A stretch of DNA of 64,000 nt, from assembly GCF_026626885.1 (NCBI RefSeq), contig NZ_JAPNOA010000028.1, positions 1-64,000 of the forward strand, written 5' to 3'. Both the position numbers and the translations under genes were made by a program. A model generated the notes under the pieces. It was not told the origin of the DNA, searched no databases, and saw only the letters and a list, made by a program, of their open reading frames with translations. Position 1 is the stretch's first letter. Each line of letters opens with the position of its first letter. Below, piece after piece: positions 26,958 to 35,822 of this stretch. Origin of the DNA: Parathalassolituus penaei. Lineage in GTDB: Bacteria > Pseudomonadota > Gammaproteobacteria > Pseudomonadales > Oceanobacteraceae.

Positions 26958-29751
26958 AGTTCACAGCCTTTTCTTCCTTGCGGTACTGGGTCGGTACCAG
27001 ATCTGCCATTACCTCGAAGCTCTTCTTGACCCATTCGTCATAGATACCTTCGTAGGTACGATTGATGTTTTTCATGTGGATGTTGACCGCAGCTTCTTCG
27101 AACGGATAAGCCTGGTCTTCCAGCAGGAACTGGTACTCTTCCAGCTCCAGATCATCCATACCTTTTGGACGCTCAGACTTCAACAGTGACTGTGCCAGTT
27201 CGGTGTAGAGCTGGGCAATCTGATAAGTCGAGGCTGTAGTGTATTCCTGTACTCCGGATTCTACGGCTTCTGTGTACTTGGCTTGAGCATCCTGCAGTGC
27301 CTTGTTCTTCACTGGTACACTCTTGTTGAGTGGCAGCGTCAGACGGATGGACTCGTATATCTTGCGTTCATCCTCGGCGGATTCATACAGGGCACCAGCA
27401 GCCAGGTAACGTGAACGTTGGGTCTGGTTCGGACCAGCGTTGCGGTTCAGACGAATGATCTGATCCAGCCAGTAACGACGGTTCTCAGCGTTGTTGTCCT
27501 TGCCATACAGTTCCTGCAGCTTGTTGGCCGCTTCAATCAGTGGATCAAATGGCTGTTGATAGTTGTTGGCATAGCGTTTGTACATCAGCAAGGCATTCTT
27601 GTTATCACCTGCTTTTTCGTAGTACTCAGCGGCCTGGAAGGTGGCAATCCGTTTTTCTTCAGGACGGCTGCCTTCACGGGATACTTCTTCCAGTGCGTTA
27701 GCAGCTTGCTTCCATTTGCCTTGTTTTTCGTACAAATACACCAGCTTGGCCGGAATATCGGCACTCAGCTTGTCACGTGGGTACTTGTTCTGGAACTCTC
27801 GCAGGGCGTTTTCGGCACCCGCGTAGTCGCCGGCTTCCAGCAAGAGGGTGGCGGCGTCGTATTCGGCAATTGCGGTGTTTTTACTGCCAGGAGCAACATC
27901 ACCAATACGTTTCCAGTTGGCAACGGCCTGTTCGTAGTTACCGGAAGCCTTGGCTTCTTCACCCTGTTTGTAGATCGCTGCCGCAACCTTGTCGCGCAGT
28001 TCCTGGCGGGTCTTGTTGTCGATCTTCTGATAGGTGAGGGCATCGCTCAGTGCCTGTTCCGATTCAGGGTACAGACCCAACTCGAAGGCGGAGTGGCCAC
28101 GAACCAGTGCTGCACCATAACGGTGCTCGTCACTCAGGCCATCACGCATCTCCCACGCCAGACGAGATACTTCCAGTGCTTGCTGGTAGTTGTGATCTGT
28201 CAGGAATTGCTCTGCAGTTGCCACCAGAACCTGACCACGTTCCGGGTGGTTAGGGTAGTTACGAACAAAGCTCATGGAGTATTGGGCAGCCTGCTGGCGC
28301 CATTCAGCTTCTTCGCCGTCGTTCGGCTGATAACGGTTATAAGCGAGAATAATAGCGTAAGCGGCTTCGGCAGCTTGTGGGCTGTCCGGGTAGTTGTTGA
28401 CGACTACCATATACTGATCGCGAGCACGTTTGTAGTTGCCCAGCTGGTAATAGATCTCGGCCAACAGGAAGTTGGCTTCAGCGGCATCGGCGGCATCCGG
28501 GAAGCTGCGAATATATTCGTCATACCATCTGGATGCATCGGCAAAGTAACGAGCGCGTTCGGCCTTGTCCTTACTCTGCTGTGCAAATCCATGGTTGAAC
28601 TTGGCCAGGTCGAGAAGATAAGCGGCCAGTGGGCCTTTGATGGTTTCGCGAACTTTTTCGTCGTGGTTTTTCCAGTATTCACTGTTCATACCAAAACGCT
28701 CGATGTATTCACCCGCGTACTGGCGTTTCAGTAATGGATAACCGGCAGCATCAAAGCGGCTGACAATTTGCTGGTAGTAGCCAGGTGCACGGTCACTGTC
28801 TGGGTGGCGTTGGGTAAACGCCGTCAGGGTGGTTGCGCCTACCTGATAGTACTTCTGTTCGTAGTACAGGTCGGCCAGCTGTGCATAAATCAGGTATTCG
28901 TAGTTGCGTTCACCGTGTTTGTCGAAGAATTTGCCGACTTCCTCTGATTCTCCGATATAGGTGAAAATCACTGCCATGGCATGGACGGTATCACTCAGAA
29001 TCTCACGCTCAACACCTTGTGCACGATCGATTTGTGATTGACTGTTGAAGTCTTCATCCATCACTTTGGCAAAAGCATCCAGACTGTCATCGTAACGGTT
29101 CTGTTTGAATAGCGACCAGCCGATCATATAACCGGCGTTGACATAATATTTGTTGCCGCTGCGGCCTTTTGACTGCAAGCGCGCAAACGATGCCTGGGCA
29201 TCGGTGTAACGGTCTTGACGGTACAGTAACTGACCCAGGCGGAATTCACTGTCAGTGTAATACGGTGACAATGGGTATTCCTTTACCAACTGTTGTACGG
29301 TTCGCACGACATCATCGGTGCGACCCGCCATGGTGTAGGCTTTGGCCAGCTGATACAGCACTTCATCGTTGCCAGCCTGGTTCGGAAACTCTTTCAGCAC
29401 CCGTTCGTAGTCGGCAATACTGGCCTCCAGCTGTACTGGATCCATATTGACATCTTCATTGGTTTCACCCATCCAGGCCGCTTCCTGCTTTTGCATTCGC
29501 ATGGCCGCGACGCGACGGGATGCCAGAGCTTCCACTTCCTGGCCCTGTACCACTTCGAGATAGGCCTGATAGCGTTTGATAACGTCTTCGCTGGTCACCA
29601 CCAATGGTTCACGGGATGGTGATTTCAGAGCGTGATAACCAAGATCTGCGATGTTGCCCTGATCTCGATTCTGGACGTTACTGCAGCCAACGCTGGCGAG
29701 CAGGCAGGAGGATACGGCGATCCACGCCAGTGAGCGTCGGTTATTGATCAT
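26938..29751 (-). CDS. Large TPR lipoprotein (about 937 residues)
   Basis: The largest gene of the envelope cluster. ATG 29749-29751 follows GGAGG by eight bases; an open frame extends 15 codons upstream but would add residues before the signal. The signal ends in the lipobox LLASVGC (Cys ~23 from this start). Almost the whole protein then consists of TPR-like helical pairs (for example LGQLLYRQDRYTDAQASF, NFLLAEIYYQLGNYKRA). Comparable TPR proteins occur in Myxococcus Glt/Agl clusters, where they link inner-membrane motor and outer membrane. The gene overlaps the upstream stop by 11 bases. Confidence 0.85.
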   Translation of the reverse strand: MINNRRSLAWIAVSSCLLASVGCSNVQNRDQGNIADLGYHALKSPSREPLVVTSEDVIKRYQAYLEVVQGQEVEALASRRVAAMRMQKQEAAWMGETNEDVNMDPVQLEASIADYERVLKEFPNQAGNDEVLYQLAKAYTMAGRTDDVVRTVQQLVKEYPLSPYYTDSEFRLGQLLYRQDRYTDAQASFARLQSKGRSGNKYYVNAGYMIGWSLFKQNRYDDSLDAFAKVMDEDFNSQSQIDRAQGVEREILSDTVHAMAVIFTYIGESEEVGKFFDKHGERNYEYLIYAQLADLYYEQKYYQVGATTLTAFTQRHPDSDRAPGYYQQIVSRFDAAGYPLLKRQYAGEYIERFGMNSEYWKNHDEKVRETIKGPLAAYLLDLAKFNHGFAQQSKDKAERARYFADASRWYDEYIRSFPDAADAAEANFLLAEIYYQLGNYKRARDQYMVVVNNYPDSPQAAEAAYAIILAYNRYQPNDGEEAEWRQQAAQYSMSFVRNYPNHPERGQVLVATAEQFLTDHNYQQALEVSRLAWEMRDGLSDEHRYGAALVRGHSAFELGLYPESEQALSDALTYQKIDNKTRQELRDKVAAAIYKQGEEAKASGNYEQAVANWKRIGDVAPGSKNTAIAEYDAATLLLEAGDYAGAENALREFQNKYPRDKLSADIPAKLVYLYEKQGKWKQAANALEEVSREGSRPEEKRIATFQAAEYYEKAGDNKNALLMYKRYANNYQQPFDPLIEAANKLQELYGKDNNAENRRYWLDQIIRLNRNAGPNQTQRSRYLAAGALYESAEDERKIYESIRLTLPLNKSVPVKNKALQDAQAKYTEAVESGVQEYTTASTYQIAQLYTELAQSLLKSERPKGMDDLELEEYQFLLEDQAYPFEEAAVNIHMKNINRTYEGIYDEWVKKSFEVMADLVPTQYRKEEKAVNYVSEIR

Positions 29752-31678
29752 CACCCAGACCTCCGGTTTTGGCATTACGACGCAGTTCTGTGTCATACAG
29801 ACGGGCGATGGAGAGGCGGGTGGTCGCCAGATAGTCCTTCAGCCGGCTTTTCAGCATGTCCAGATGCTCTCTGGCGGTTGCAACAACGCGCATTTCCTGC
29901 TCGCTGCGCAGCTGCGCCAGATGTTGTTCAAGTTGTTCAAGTTTTGTGTAAGTGGCGGCCATACTGCTCAGATGGCTATCGGTATTGGCGTAGAAGCTGG
30001 CCATCTGGTCTTGCATGGTACGTGCAGCATTAATCTGCTCGTTCAGTTCTTTAGCCTGTTTCTGACGGGCTCGCAGGTCTGCTTCTGCTGCCGCGCGACG
30101 TTCTGGTTCTTGCTCGTGAACTTGCCATTTGGCAAGTCCGGCCAATAACATTGCACGGTTTGCTTCTCGCGCACTGGCTTCTGTGTCGGTACCCGCTTCG
30201 AGTATCAGGCTTTCAATATGGGCAATATCGGCTTTTTCACTGTCGGTAGCGAAGCGGAATGGCTGTCTGTATTCGGCACGCAGGGTATCAACACTGGCCA
30301 GAATGCTGTTATCAAGTTCATGCAGGCGTTCGGTGGCAGCATTGATATCTGTCAGCAACGCACCTTCGGCAAATCGACTGTTGTTATCACTGGCTTCAGT
30401 CTGAAGATTTTGCAGATATTGCTTACGTTCCGTTACCCAGTTTTGCATCGCGACTACGTCCTGTAGCTGTTGCTGTGCTGTAATAAACGGCGCAGTGCTG
30501 AACAGGCTGATCAGTGCCCGACTGGTTCGGTCGTCCTGCAGATTGTGCAGGGCTGGATGCAAGGCATCGTCTTCGTTACCAGATGTTTCTGGCAGACGTT
30601 TTTCCCACTGTTGAATCCACGCCAACAACAATGCGTCGTCGTTGAGGCGGTCGATCTGCTCGAGGCCAGTCAACATGCCTTTTTCAGCGTATTCGTAAAC
30701 GTGAAGTGACTTGATTCCACCCTGCATCAGCTCGGCGACGTACGCCGTGGCCATCAGAGACTCCAGTACACTGAGATTGACGATTGGGTAGTTGTCCTGC
30801 AACACCCGCCATGGTTGCAGTGCTTGATCGTATTGCCACTGCTTGGACAGGGCCCAACCGTATTGCAACAGACCATCCGGAGTTGCCGAGCTATTCTTGG
30901 ATACATTCCGCAGGTAGTGAACGGCTTCTGGATAATGTTTTTGGCGCATTTCGTAACGGCCAGCAGTTACCAGGAAACGATCACGCAGAGAGCGTTCGTT
31001 GTAGTCGTCCGGTGTGATGCTGATTTCGTTTTTGATGAATTCGGCCAGTTCATCAGAGCCAACGTCCTGGCGCATCATGGCCAGCATCAGGTTATAGCGG
31101 GCAAAACTTTGCCAGCGTGTGCCCGCGGTCATTTTGTCCAGTTCGCTGTGAGCTTTGTCGAGCTGGTTCTGTTGCGCGCTGGCGGTTACCTGAATGTAGT
31201 GTGCTTCCTGAACTTGATCCGGGGTCAACAAACCCGATTCAGAAAGGGCTCGGTCGGCGAGCTGGAACGCTTCTGGCCAATGGTCATTTTCAGATGCGCG
31301 CTGGGCCAGCGCAAACCAGGTAATAGCGGTACCAGGCTGGCGGGCTATTCCATTGTCGCCCAACATGGCAATTGCGTGAGACTGCATTCCAAGATCCATC
31401 AGACCATCGGGCACAGTACCCAATATGTCGGCATCCAGTAATGACAGGTCGGCGCGTGAGTCTGTCAACGCAGCGAACTGGTCTCCGGAAAAATAGTGGT
31501 ACAGATAGATACGCTTGCTCAAGGCATGTTCTCGTGGAGTAGCCTTCACACCGGCAGCCACAGCTGCCTGGTTCAGTTGCTGCACCAGGTCTGAACCGGC
31601 CTCTGGGGACTCAGCAGTCGCACTGCTGGCCCAGGCCGCGGCCGATATGGCCAGAGCGAGTAATCCCAGCTTTTGCAT
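29741..31678 (-). CDS. Periplasmic TPR and coiled-coil protein
   Basis: 645 residues. A Sec signal peptide (~1-22, ...ASSATAES) is followed by TPR-like helices to ~residue 350, then a long region of Glu/Gln/Ala-rich helices with coiled-coil character from ~500 to 630 (AEADLRARQKQAKELNEQ). No membrane anchor other than the signal. It resembles GltD/GltE-type proteins in size and layout, by inference only. It follows the 168-residue protein gene by three bases. Confidence 0.8.
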   Translation of the reverse strand: MQKLGLLALAISAAAWASSATAESPEAGSDLVQQLNQAAVAAGVKATPREHALSKRIYLYHYFSGDQFAALTDSRADLSLLDADILGTVPDGLMDLGMQSHAIAMLGDNGIARQPGTAITWFALAQRASENDHWPEAFQLADRALSESGLLTPDQVQEAHYIQVTASAQQNQLDKAHSELDKMTAGTRWQSFARYNLMLAMMRQDVGSDELAEFIKNEISITPDDYNERSLRDRFLVTAGRYEMRQKHYPEAVHYLRNVSKNSSATPDGLLQYGWALSKQWQYDQALQPWRVLQDNYPIVNLSVLESLMATAYVAELMQGGIKSLHVYEYAEKGMLTGLEQIDRLNDDALLLAWIQQWEKRLPETSGNEDDALHPALHNLQDDRTSRALISLFSTAPFITAQQQLQDVVAMQNWVTERKQYLQNLQTEASDNNSRFAEGALLTDINAATERLHELDNSILASVDTLRAEYRQPFRFATDSEKADIAHIESLILEAGTDTEASAREANRAMLLAGLAKWQVHEQEPERRAAAEADLRARQKQAKELNEQINAARTMQDQMASFYANTDSHLSSMAATYTKLEQLEQHLAQLRSEQEMRVVATAREHLDMLKSRLKDYLATTRLSIARLYDTELRRNAKTGGLGDDQ

Positions 31679-31681
31679 GTG

Positions 31682-32188
31682 TTACCAGGTCCTGAGGGTG
31701 GCGACAGCGCTTCTCTGCGCTGCGTTATCAACGATGGACAGCAGCATTTTCAGATGGGTTTCGCCTTTACGAACGATTCCTTCGTACACCAGGTCTCGTT
31801 CCTGCTGACGTTCATCCATGCCATGAACCACAATTTTTACGCGGTGATTACCCGGTGCCATATCAATGGCTGGCAGTGGTTGTACACCACCAAACGCCAG
31901 TGCCTGAACATCCGCCTGGGTGTAAACGTAACTGATTGGAGTGATTCCCGCGCCACTGACCTTGAGAGTCAGTGGTTTGAAAAAGCGGCCGCCACTGACG
32001 GCGACATACAGTGAAGCCTTGGTGCTCACCGGGCTGACCAGACGATCCTCGATTTCGGAAATTTCATTACCGATTTCGATAACAGAGCGTTTAGCCGACT
32101 CAATTTCCAGTTGGGCATTGTCCTGGGTTTCTGCCACGGCCTGGGTCATCCCCAGTATCCACAGCATCCCTGCAGCCAAAAACTTCAT
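31682..32188 (-). CDS. Periplasmic protein of the ExbBD/TPR cluster, unknown family
   Basis: 168 residues with a signal peptide (cleavage after ~AVA, residue ~19), a short charged helix (~25-50), then a beta-rich domain with GGRFFKPLTLKVSG and DMAPGNHRVKIVVHG, similar to the carbohydrate-binding-like or PEGA-like beta sandwiches that hang on envelope proteins. ATG 32186-32188 is five bases after GATGAGG; a GTG two codons upstream is possible. Function unknown. Confidence 0.7.
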   Translation of the reverse strand: MKFLAAGMLWILGMTQAVAETQDNAQLEIESAKRSVIEIGNEISEIEDRLVSPVSTKASLYVAVSGGRFFKPLTLKVSGAGITPISYVYTQADVQALAFGGVQPLPAIDMAPGNHRVKIVVHGMDERQQERDLVYEGIVRKGETHLKMLLSIVDNAAQRSAVATLRTW

Positions 32189-32198
32189 AACCACCTCA

Positions 32199-32726
32199 TC
32201 AACGTTGACGTTCCAGACCAGTGCTCGACAGCCAGGAGGCCAGAGCGCGATCGGTGAATTCCAGATTTCTGTTCAGGTTGCCGACCAGTATGCGGTCGAG
32301 AACCCCTTCCGGGCTGATCAGCATGACTGCTGGTACCGGACTTACCTTCCAGGCGCCTGGCAGGTGGCTATCGTTGATCAGCTCGGACATCCCGCTGAGG
32401 GTGTCGCGTGGATAACTGTCTCCGTCAGCATCGCGAACCACACGTACAGTCAATGATGGATAATCCTTGCTGTAACGTTTGGCCAGGGCTTCGTATTTCG
32501 GCACTGCGTCACGGCAGACAATATTGCAATCGCCAACCCAGATCAGCAGAACCGGTTTGCCCAATTGTTCGCGCAGGCTGAATCCATAACCACGTGCTGC
32601 GGGCAAACGCAGGTCACCGGGCTTGTCACCGACCAGAAGGGCAGTGTTATCCGATTCGGCTGCATTAGCCTGTGATAATCCCAGTACGGTCAGGATCAGT
32701 AATAGAATCCGGCAGTTAAGCCCCAT
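32199..32726 (-). CDS. Thioredoxin/TlpA-like periplasmic protein with CxxxC motif
   Basis: 175 residues: signal peptide (~1-22) and an AhpC/TSA-TlpA-like fold (LLVGDKPGDLRLPAARG, then LLIWVGDC) with cis-Pro segment SPVPAVMLIS. The active-site position reads C67-N-I-V-C71, three residues between the cysteines rather than the CxxC of thiol oxidoreductases. It may be a redox-altered or structural thioredoxin fold. It starts 31 bases inside the end of the upstream outer-membrane protein gene, and AGGGG precedes the ATG. Confidence 0.75.
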   Translation of the reverse strand: MGLNCRILLLILTVLGLSQANAAESDNTALLVGDKPGDLRLPAARGYGFSLREQLGKPVLLIWVGDCNIVCRDAVPKYEALAKRYSKDYPSLTVRVVRDADGDSYPRDTLSGMSELINDSHLPGAWKVSPVPAVMLISPEGVLDRILVGNLNRNLEFTDRALASWLSSTGLERQR

Positions 32727-33706
32727 TGCAGACCCCTGTGAGTACCCACTTTGTTAAGAACATCGTCGTTGACCCGGAAATAACGGGTGTCGATGCCGAT
32801 CCAGTAGTCGTCCTTCAGGATTTGCAGTGAGGTACCAAATCCGTAGTACATACCGTTGTTGCCACCAGTGAACTGTTGACCCAGAACGGCGTCCGCGTTG
32901 AGTTTCCACGGTACGTAGGTTTCACCACCGTCGAAGCTGGTCAGACCATTAAGCAAGGTGTAACCCAGACCCGCGTTGAATACGCGGAAGGTACGACCAG
33001 AGCTCATGATAACGGTACCTGAACCATCGGTGATTTCCGGGTTGTCGAGGGAGTCAACACTCACTTCGGCACCCAGCAGGGCATCCCAGTTTTCGCTCAC
33101 GTGGTAACGTGCATTGCCTGTTACCAGAGTGTGCTCACCGAAGGCAGTGGACGCCTGGCGGGCAAGACCAAAACCGATCAGACCGTTGCGGGTCGGGATG
33201 GTGTCGTTAAAGCCCAGATTACGCGGGGTTGGCTCGAAAATTTCATCGGAATCCGGACCGGCTTCACCAGACAGCAGCGGCAATATACTGGCCATTACGT
33301 CGGCGTCATCCAGCACGGATGTGCTGTTATCAGTCTCGCTCGCACCAACGGCTTCTGATTTGCGTATTTCGCCCAGCAGGCTGGCCATTACCGCAGGATC
33401 GTTCAGAACCTCGGGATTGCTATCCGGCTTGTTACCAACACCCTGCTGGGCAGCCAGCAGAGGGAACAAGCTCTGCATTACCTTGGTGTTGTCCAGAGCT
33501 GACGTGTCAGTCGGCGGAACGTAAGTATTACGCTGACCTTTGGCCGCTGCGTCAGAACTGGTTTTTTTGCCCAGCACACCCAGCAGATTTTTCAGCACTT
33601 CTGGATTGTTGAGTGTGGAATCGTCAGTCGCGGCATTTGCCAGTGGCGCTACTGCGAGAAAAAGACCCAGTACCAGACTGGATCGGTTCAGAAACGGATT
33701 TTCCAT
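32696..33706 (-). CDS. Outer-membrane beta-barrel protein with N-terminal tandem repeats
   Basis: 336 residues with a signal peptide (cleavage near ANAATD, ~26). A natively flexible section (~30-155) then contains four copies of a short repeat, L-[NDx]-[NDx]-x-x-V-[LM]-x-[SN]-L-x-x-[LI]-[LI], starting at LNNPEV, LDNTKV, LNDPAV and LDDADV. The last ~170 residues show alternating beta strands and end in the aromatic residues GFYY, as in outer-membrane barrels. It is probably a membrane anchor for the TPR complex. It overlaps the upstream gene by 19 bases. Confidence 0.75.
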   Translation of the reverse strand: MENPFLNRSSLVLGLFLAVAPLANAATDDSTLNNPEVLKNLLGVLGKKTSSDAAAKGQRNTYVPPTDTSALDNTKVMQSLFPLLAAQQGVGNKPDSNPEVLNDPAVMASLLGEIRKSEAVGASETDNSTSVLDDADVMASILPLLSGEAGPDSDEIFEPTPRNLGFNDTIPTRNGLIGFGLARQASTAFGEHTLVTGNARYHVSENWDALLGAEVSVDSLDNPEITDGSGTVIMSSGRTFRVFNAGLGYTLLNGLTSFDGGETYVPWKLNADAVLGQQFTGGNNGMYYGFGTSLQILKDDYWIGIDTRYFRVNDDVLNKVGTHRGLQWGLTAGFYY

Positions 33707-34416
33707 ACGAGGCCCAACGCTCCATGATTTGCACTGTTGCCAGACAGGGCTTGTTGCATTTGTACCCGCGCCCCAATGCTGACTTTGTAATCGATATTCC
33801 AGTTGATGTCGGAAGTGGCAGTTACCAGCGGAACCATGATGGAATCGCCATCATTGTCCCAACGGTGTGAACCCGCGCCATTCTTGCCAACTCCAACTCC
33901 CAGAAAACCATCCCAACTCCAGTGACCATTTTCGGCAAACGGTTGGTGCAGACCAGCTTCCAGAGAATGCCAGTCACGACCCTGGTTAGTCGCACTGGTC
34001 AGACGGATGGTGAAGTCCTGCTCCAGTGCACTGAAATTCAAACCGACGCCAAGGGCATTTTCGGTAGTGATACTGACTTCCGCCTGTGGTGCCTTGTCAT
34101 CATGATCGATGAACTGCAACGGTTCTGGACGGTTGATGTGTGGAGCCTTTTCAAGGTCGTAGATATTGATCCAACCTCGGTAATTACCTGCCTGCACGTA
34201 CAACCAGTCGAGCTGACGTTCCAGAGGAATCAGGGCCGTATCAGAAGGCAGATCCGTAGTGATCGGGTACGAGGACGATGGACCAATTCGGAGGTGCAGT
34301 GGCTCGGCGTTCGCAGCTTGAACAAGCCCGACGGTGAGAGCCAGTGCCTTGATAAGAGTGTACAACCCACCGATGCGCGGCACGGGTTGCTGCTGTATTT
34401 CCAGAGTCGCCTGCAT
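33688..34416 (-). CDS. Outer-membrane beta-barrel protein with SH3-like domain
   Basis: 242 residues, first gene of the 12-gene operon. After a signal segment (~18-38) comes a bacterial SH3-like domain (~40-95, LRIGPSSSYPITTDLPS, WLYVQAGNYRGWI) that could touch peptidoglycan. A barrel-like region of ~130 residues then ends in Phe (LVWKIRF), as expected for an outer-membrane protein. ATG 34414-34416 lies 11 bases after AAGGAA, a slightly long gap. Confidence 0.72.
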   Translation of the reverse strand: MQATLEIQQQPVPRIGGLYTLIKALALTVGLVQAANAEPLHLRIGPSSSYPITTDLPSDTALIPLERQLDWLYVQAGNYRGWINIYDLEKAPHINRPEPLQFIDHDDKAPQAEVSITTENALGVGLNFSALEQDFTIRLTSATNQGRDWHSLEAGLHQPFAENGHWSWDGFLGVGVGKNGAGSHRWDNDGDSIMVPLVTATSDINWNIDYKVSIGARVQMQQALSGNSANHGALGLVWKIRF

Positions 34417-34739
34417 GTCGGCACCAGTTCCTTGTGTAAATTACCAGCTATGGCTTTGGCACAACGCGTGGGAGTATGCTCACCCACTTTTACTGCGTCA
34501 ACACGTCGTGCCAATCCTGTTACCAATCGTAACTTTTTGTATATTCAGTAGCCAGCAAGTGCCGGAAATGCCGACTAACAAGCTGTTGAATTGAGAACTG
34601 CATCACATATATGTGGGGATTTTCGGTCTGAATTGGCCAGATTCTGTTTGTGTCGAATTTTGACCAGGGGTCAGTTAGCACATGGTTGGCCATGCAGTCG
34701 TGTCATGTTATTCGTAGTGTGCATTATCTCCGAGCCCTG
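34417..34739. other. Intergenic region between modC and the envelope operon
   Basis: About 320 bases without a gene. It carries the candidate promoter at 34473-34501 and the 3' end of modC. A small inverted repeat CATGG-TTGG-CCATG sits at 34681-34694, but no convincing terminator follows modC. Confidence 0.45.
34473..34501 (-). promoter_or_regulatory. Candidate sigma-70 promoter of the envelope operon
   Basis: On the minus strand TTGACG (-35) and CATACT (-10) are separated by 17 bases, ending 57 bases before the start codon at 34416. The match is good for -35 and moderate for -10. There is no sigma-54 signature here, which suggests this cluster is not under direct NifA control. Confidence 0.45.
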
Positions 34740-35822
34740 TTACAGGATGGCGGCAGATTTTACCTGGGCCCATACCCGTTTGCCGGGCTCCAGTTGCAGG
34801 CTGCTGGCGGAATAGTGGGTCATTCGTGATAACAGCGGTGTTGAACCCACCAGTACCCGCACCAGCACAATACCGGGATCATCGGCTGCGGCGATGGCAT
34901 CGACCTGACATGGCAACAAATTCACTATGCTGCTGTCGTGATATTCCGACAATGCCAGACTGACGTCTTTGGCCAGCACCTGAATCCGGACTCCGGTGCC
35001 GATGACGCGGTCGTGCTGACGAATACGCAATTCACCACCGGCAAATCCGAGCGTGGTCAGATGCCACTGGAAATCATGGCTGATGACCTCACCCTCAATC
35101 ACCACGGCGGCTTCCGTCCCCAGACCGGCGACATCGTCCATACTCGACAGGGTTTCCTGAAGGGTGCCACTGGCGCGCACGCGGCCATCCTGTAGACACA
35201 CCAGATAGTCTGCCAGACGTGTCACTTCCTGCATGGAGTGAGTAACGTAGAGGACCGGCAAGGAAAGTGCTTCCTTGAGGTTTTCGAGGTAAGGGAGAAT
35301 TTCCTGCTTGCGTTTGTCATCCAGCGACGACAAGGGTTCGTCCATGATCAGCAGACGGGGTTTGTTGAGTAACGCGCGGGCGATGGCGACCCGCTGGCGC
35401 TCACCACCGGATAATTGATATGGACGACGGGCGAGGGTGTGGCCAATCCCCAGCATCTCGATGACCTGATGGATTTCTGCAGGGCTGACCGTGGTTCGTG
35501 CACGTTTGATGGCGTAATCGAGATTGCCCTGGGCGCTCAGATGCTCAAACAGGCTGGATTCCTGGAATACACAGGCGATCCCGCGTTGCCAGGTGGGTAC
35601 AAACGTCTGGCCGGTTTGCCAGGTTTCCGTCCCGAAGCGCACCTCACCGCTGGCACGTTCCAGTCCGGCGATACAGCGCAATAGTGTGGTTTTGCCGGAA
35701 CCGGAATGGCCGAACAGCACACTGACACCGCGTTCCGGGAAGGTCAGCTGTGCTTGTAGCGAAAACTCACGGCGTTGCAGATTGAGATCAACACTCAGGG
35801 TATTGGTTGTCAGGGTAGTCAT
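34740..35822 (-). CDS. modC: Molybdate ABC transporter ATP-binding protein
   Basis: 360 residues. The ABC domain has Walker A GHSGSGKTT (~38-46), signature LSGGERQR, Walker B RLLIMDEPLSSLD and switch His (YVTHSMQE). The C-terminal ~100 residues form the Mop/TOBE oxyanion-binding domain of ModC (for example VIGTGVRIQVLAKDVSLAL). It powers molybdate uptake for FeMo-co. It overlaps modB by four bases and has no modA in this window. Confidence 0.93.
   Translation of the reverse strand: MTTLTTNTLSVDLNLQRREFSLQAQLTFPERGVSVLFGHSGSGKTTLLRCIAGLERASGEVRFGTETWQTGQTFVPTWQRGIACVFQESSLFEHLSAQGNLDYAIKRARTTVSPAEIHQVIEMLGIGHTLARRPYQLSGGERQRVAIARALLNKPRLLIMDEPLSSLDDKRKQEILPYLENLKEALSLPVLYVTHSMQEVTRLADYLVCLQDGRVRASGTLQETLSSMDDVAGLGTEAAVVIEGEVISHDFQWHLTTLGFAGGELRIRQHDRVIGTGVRIQVLAKDVSLALSEYHDSSIVNLLPCQVDAIAAADDPGIVLVRVLVGSTPLLSRMTHYSASSLQLEPGKRVWAQVKSAAIL

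Noticed and set aside
32699-32726. Possible start-site error causing the 31-base overlap of the thioredoxin-like gene with its upstream neighbour
   Set aside because: The overlapping part encodes the signal peptide and has a good ribosome site, so the overlap is accepted as real.
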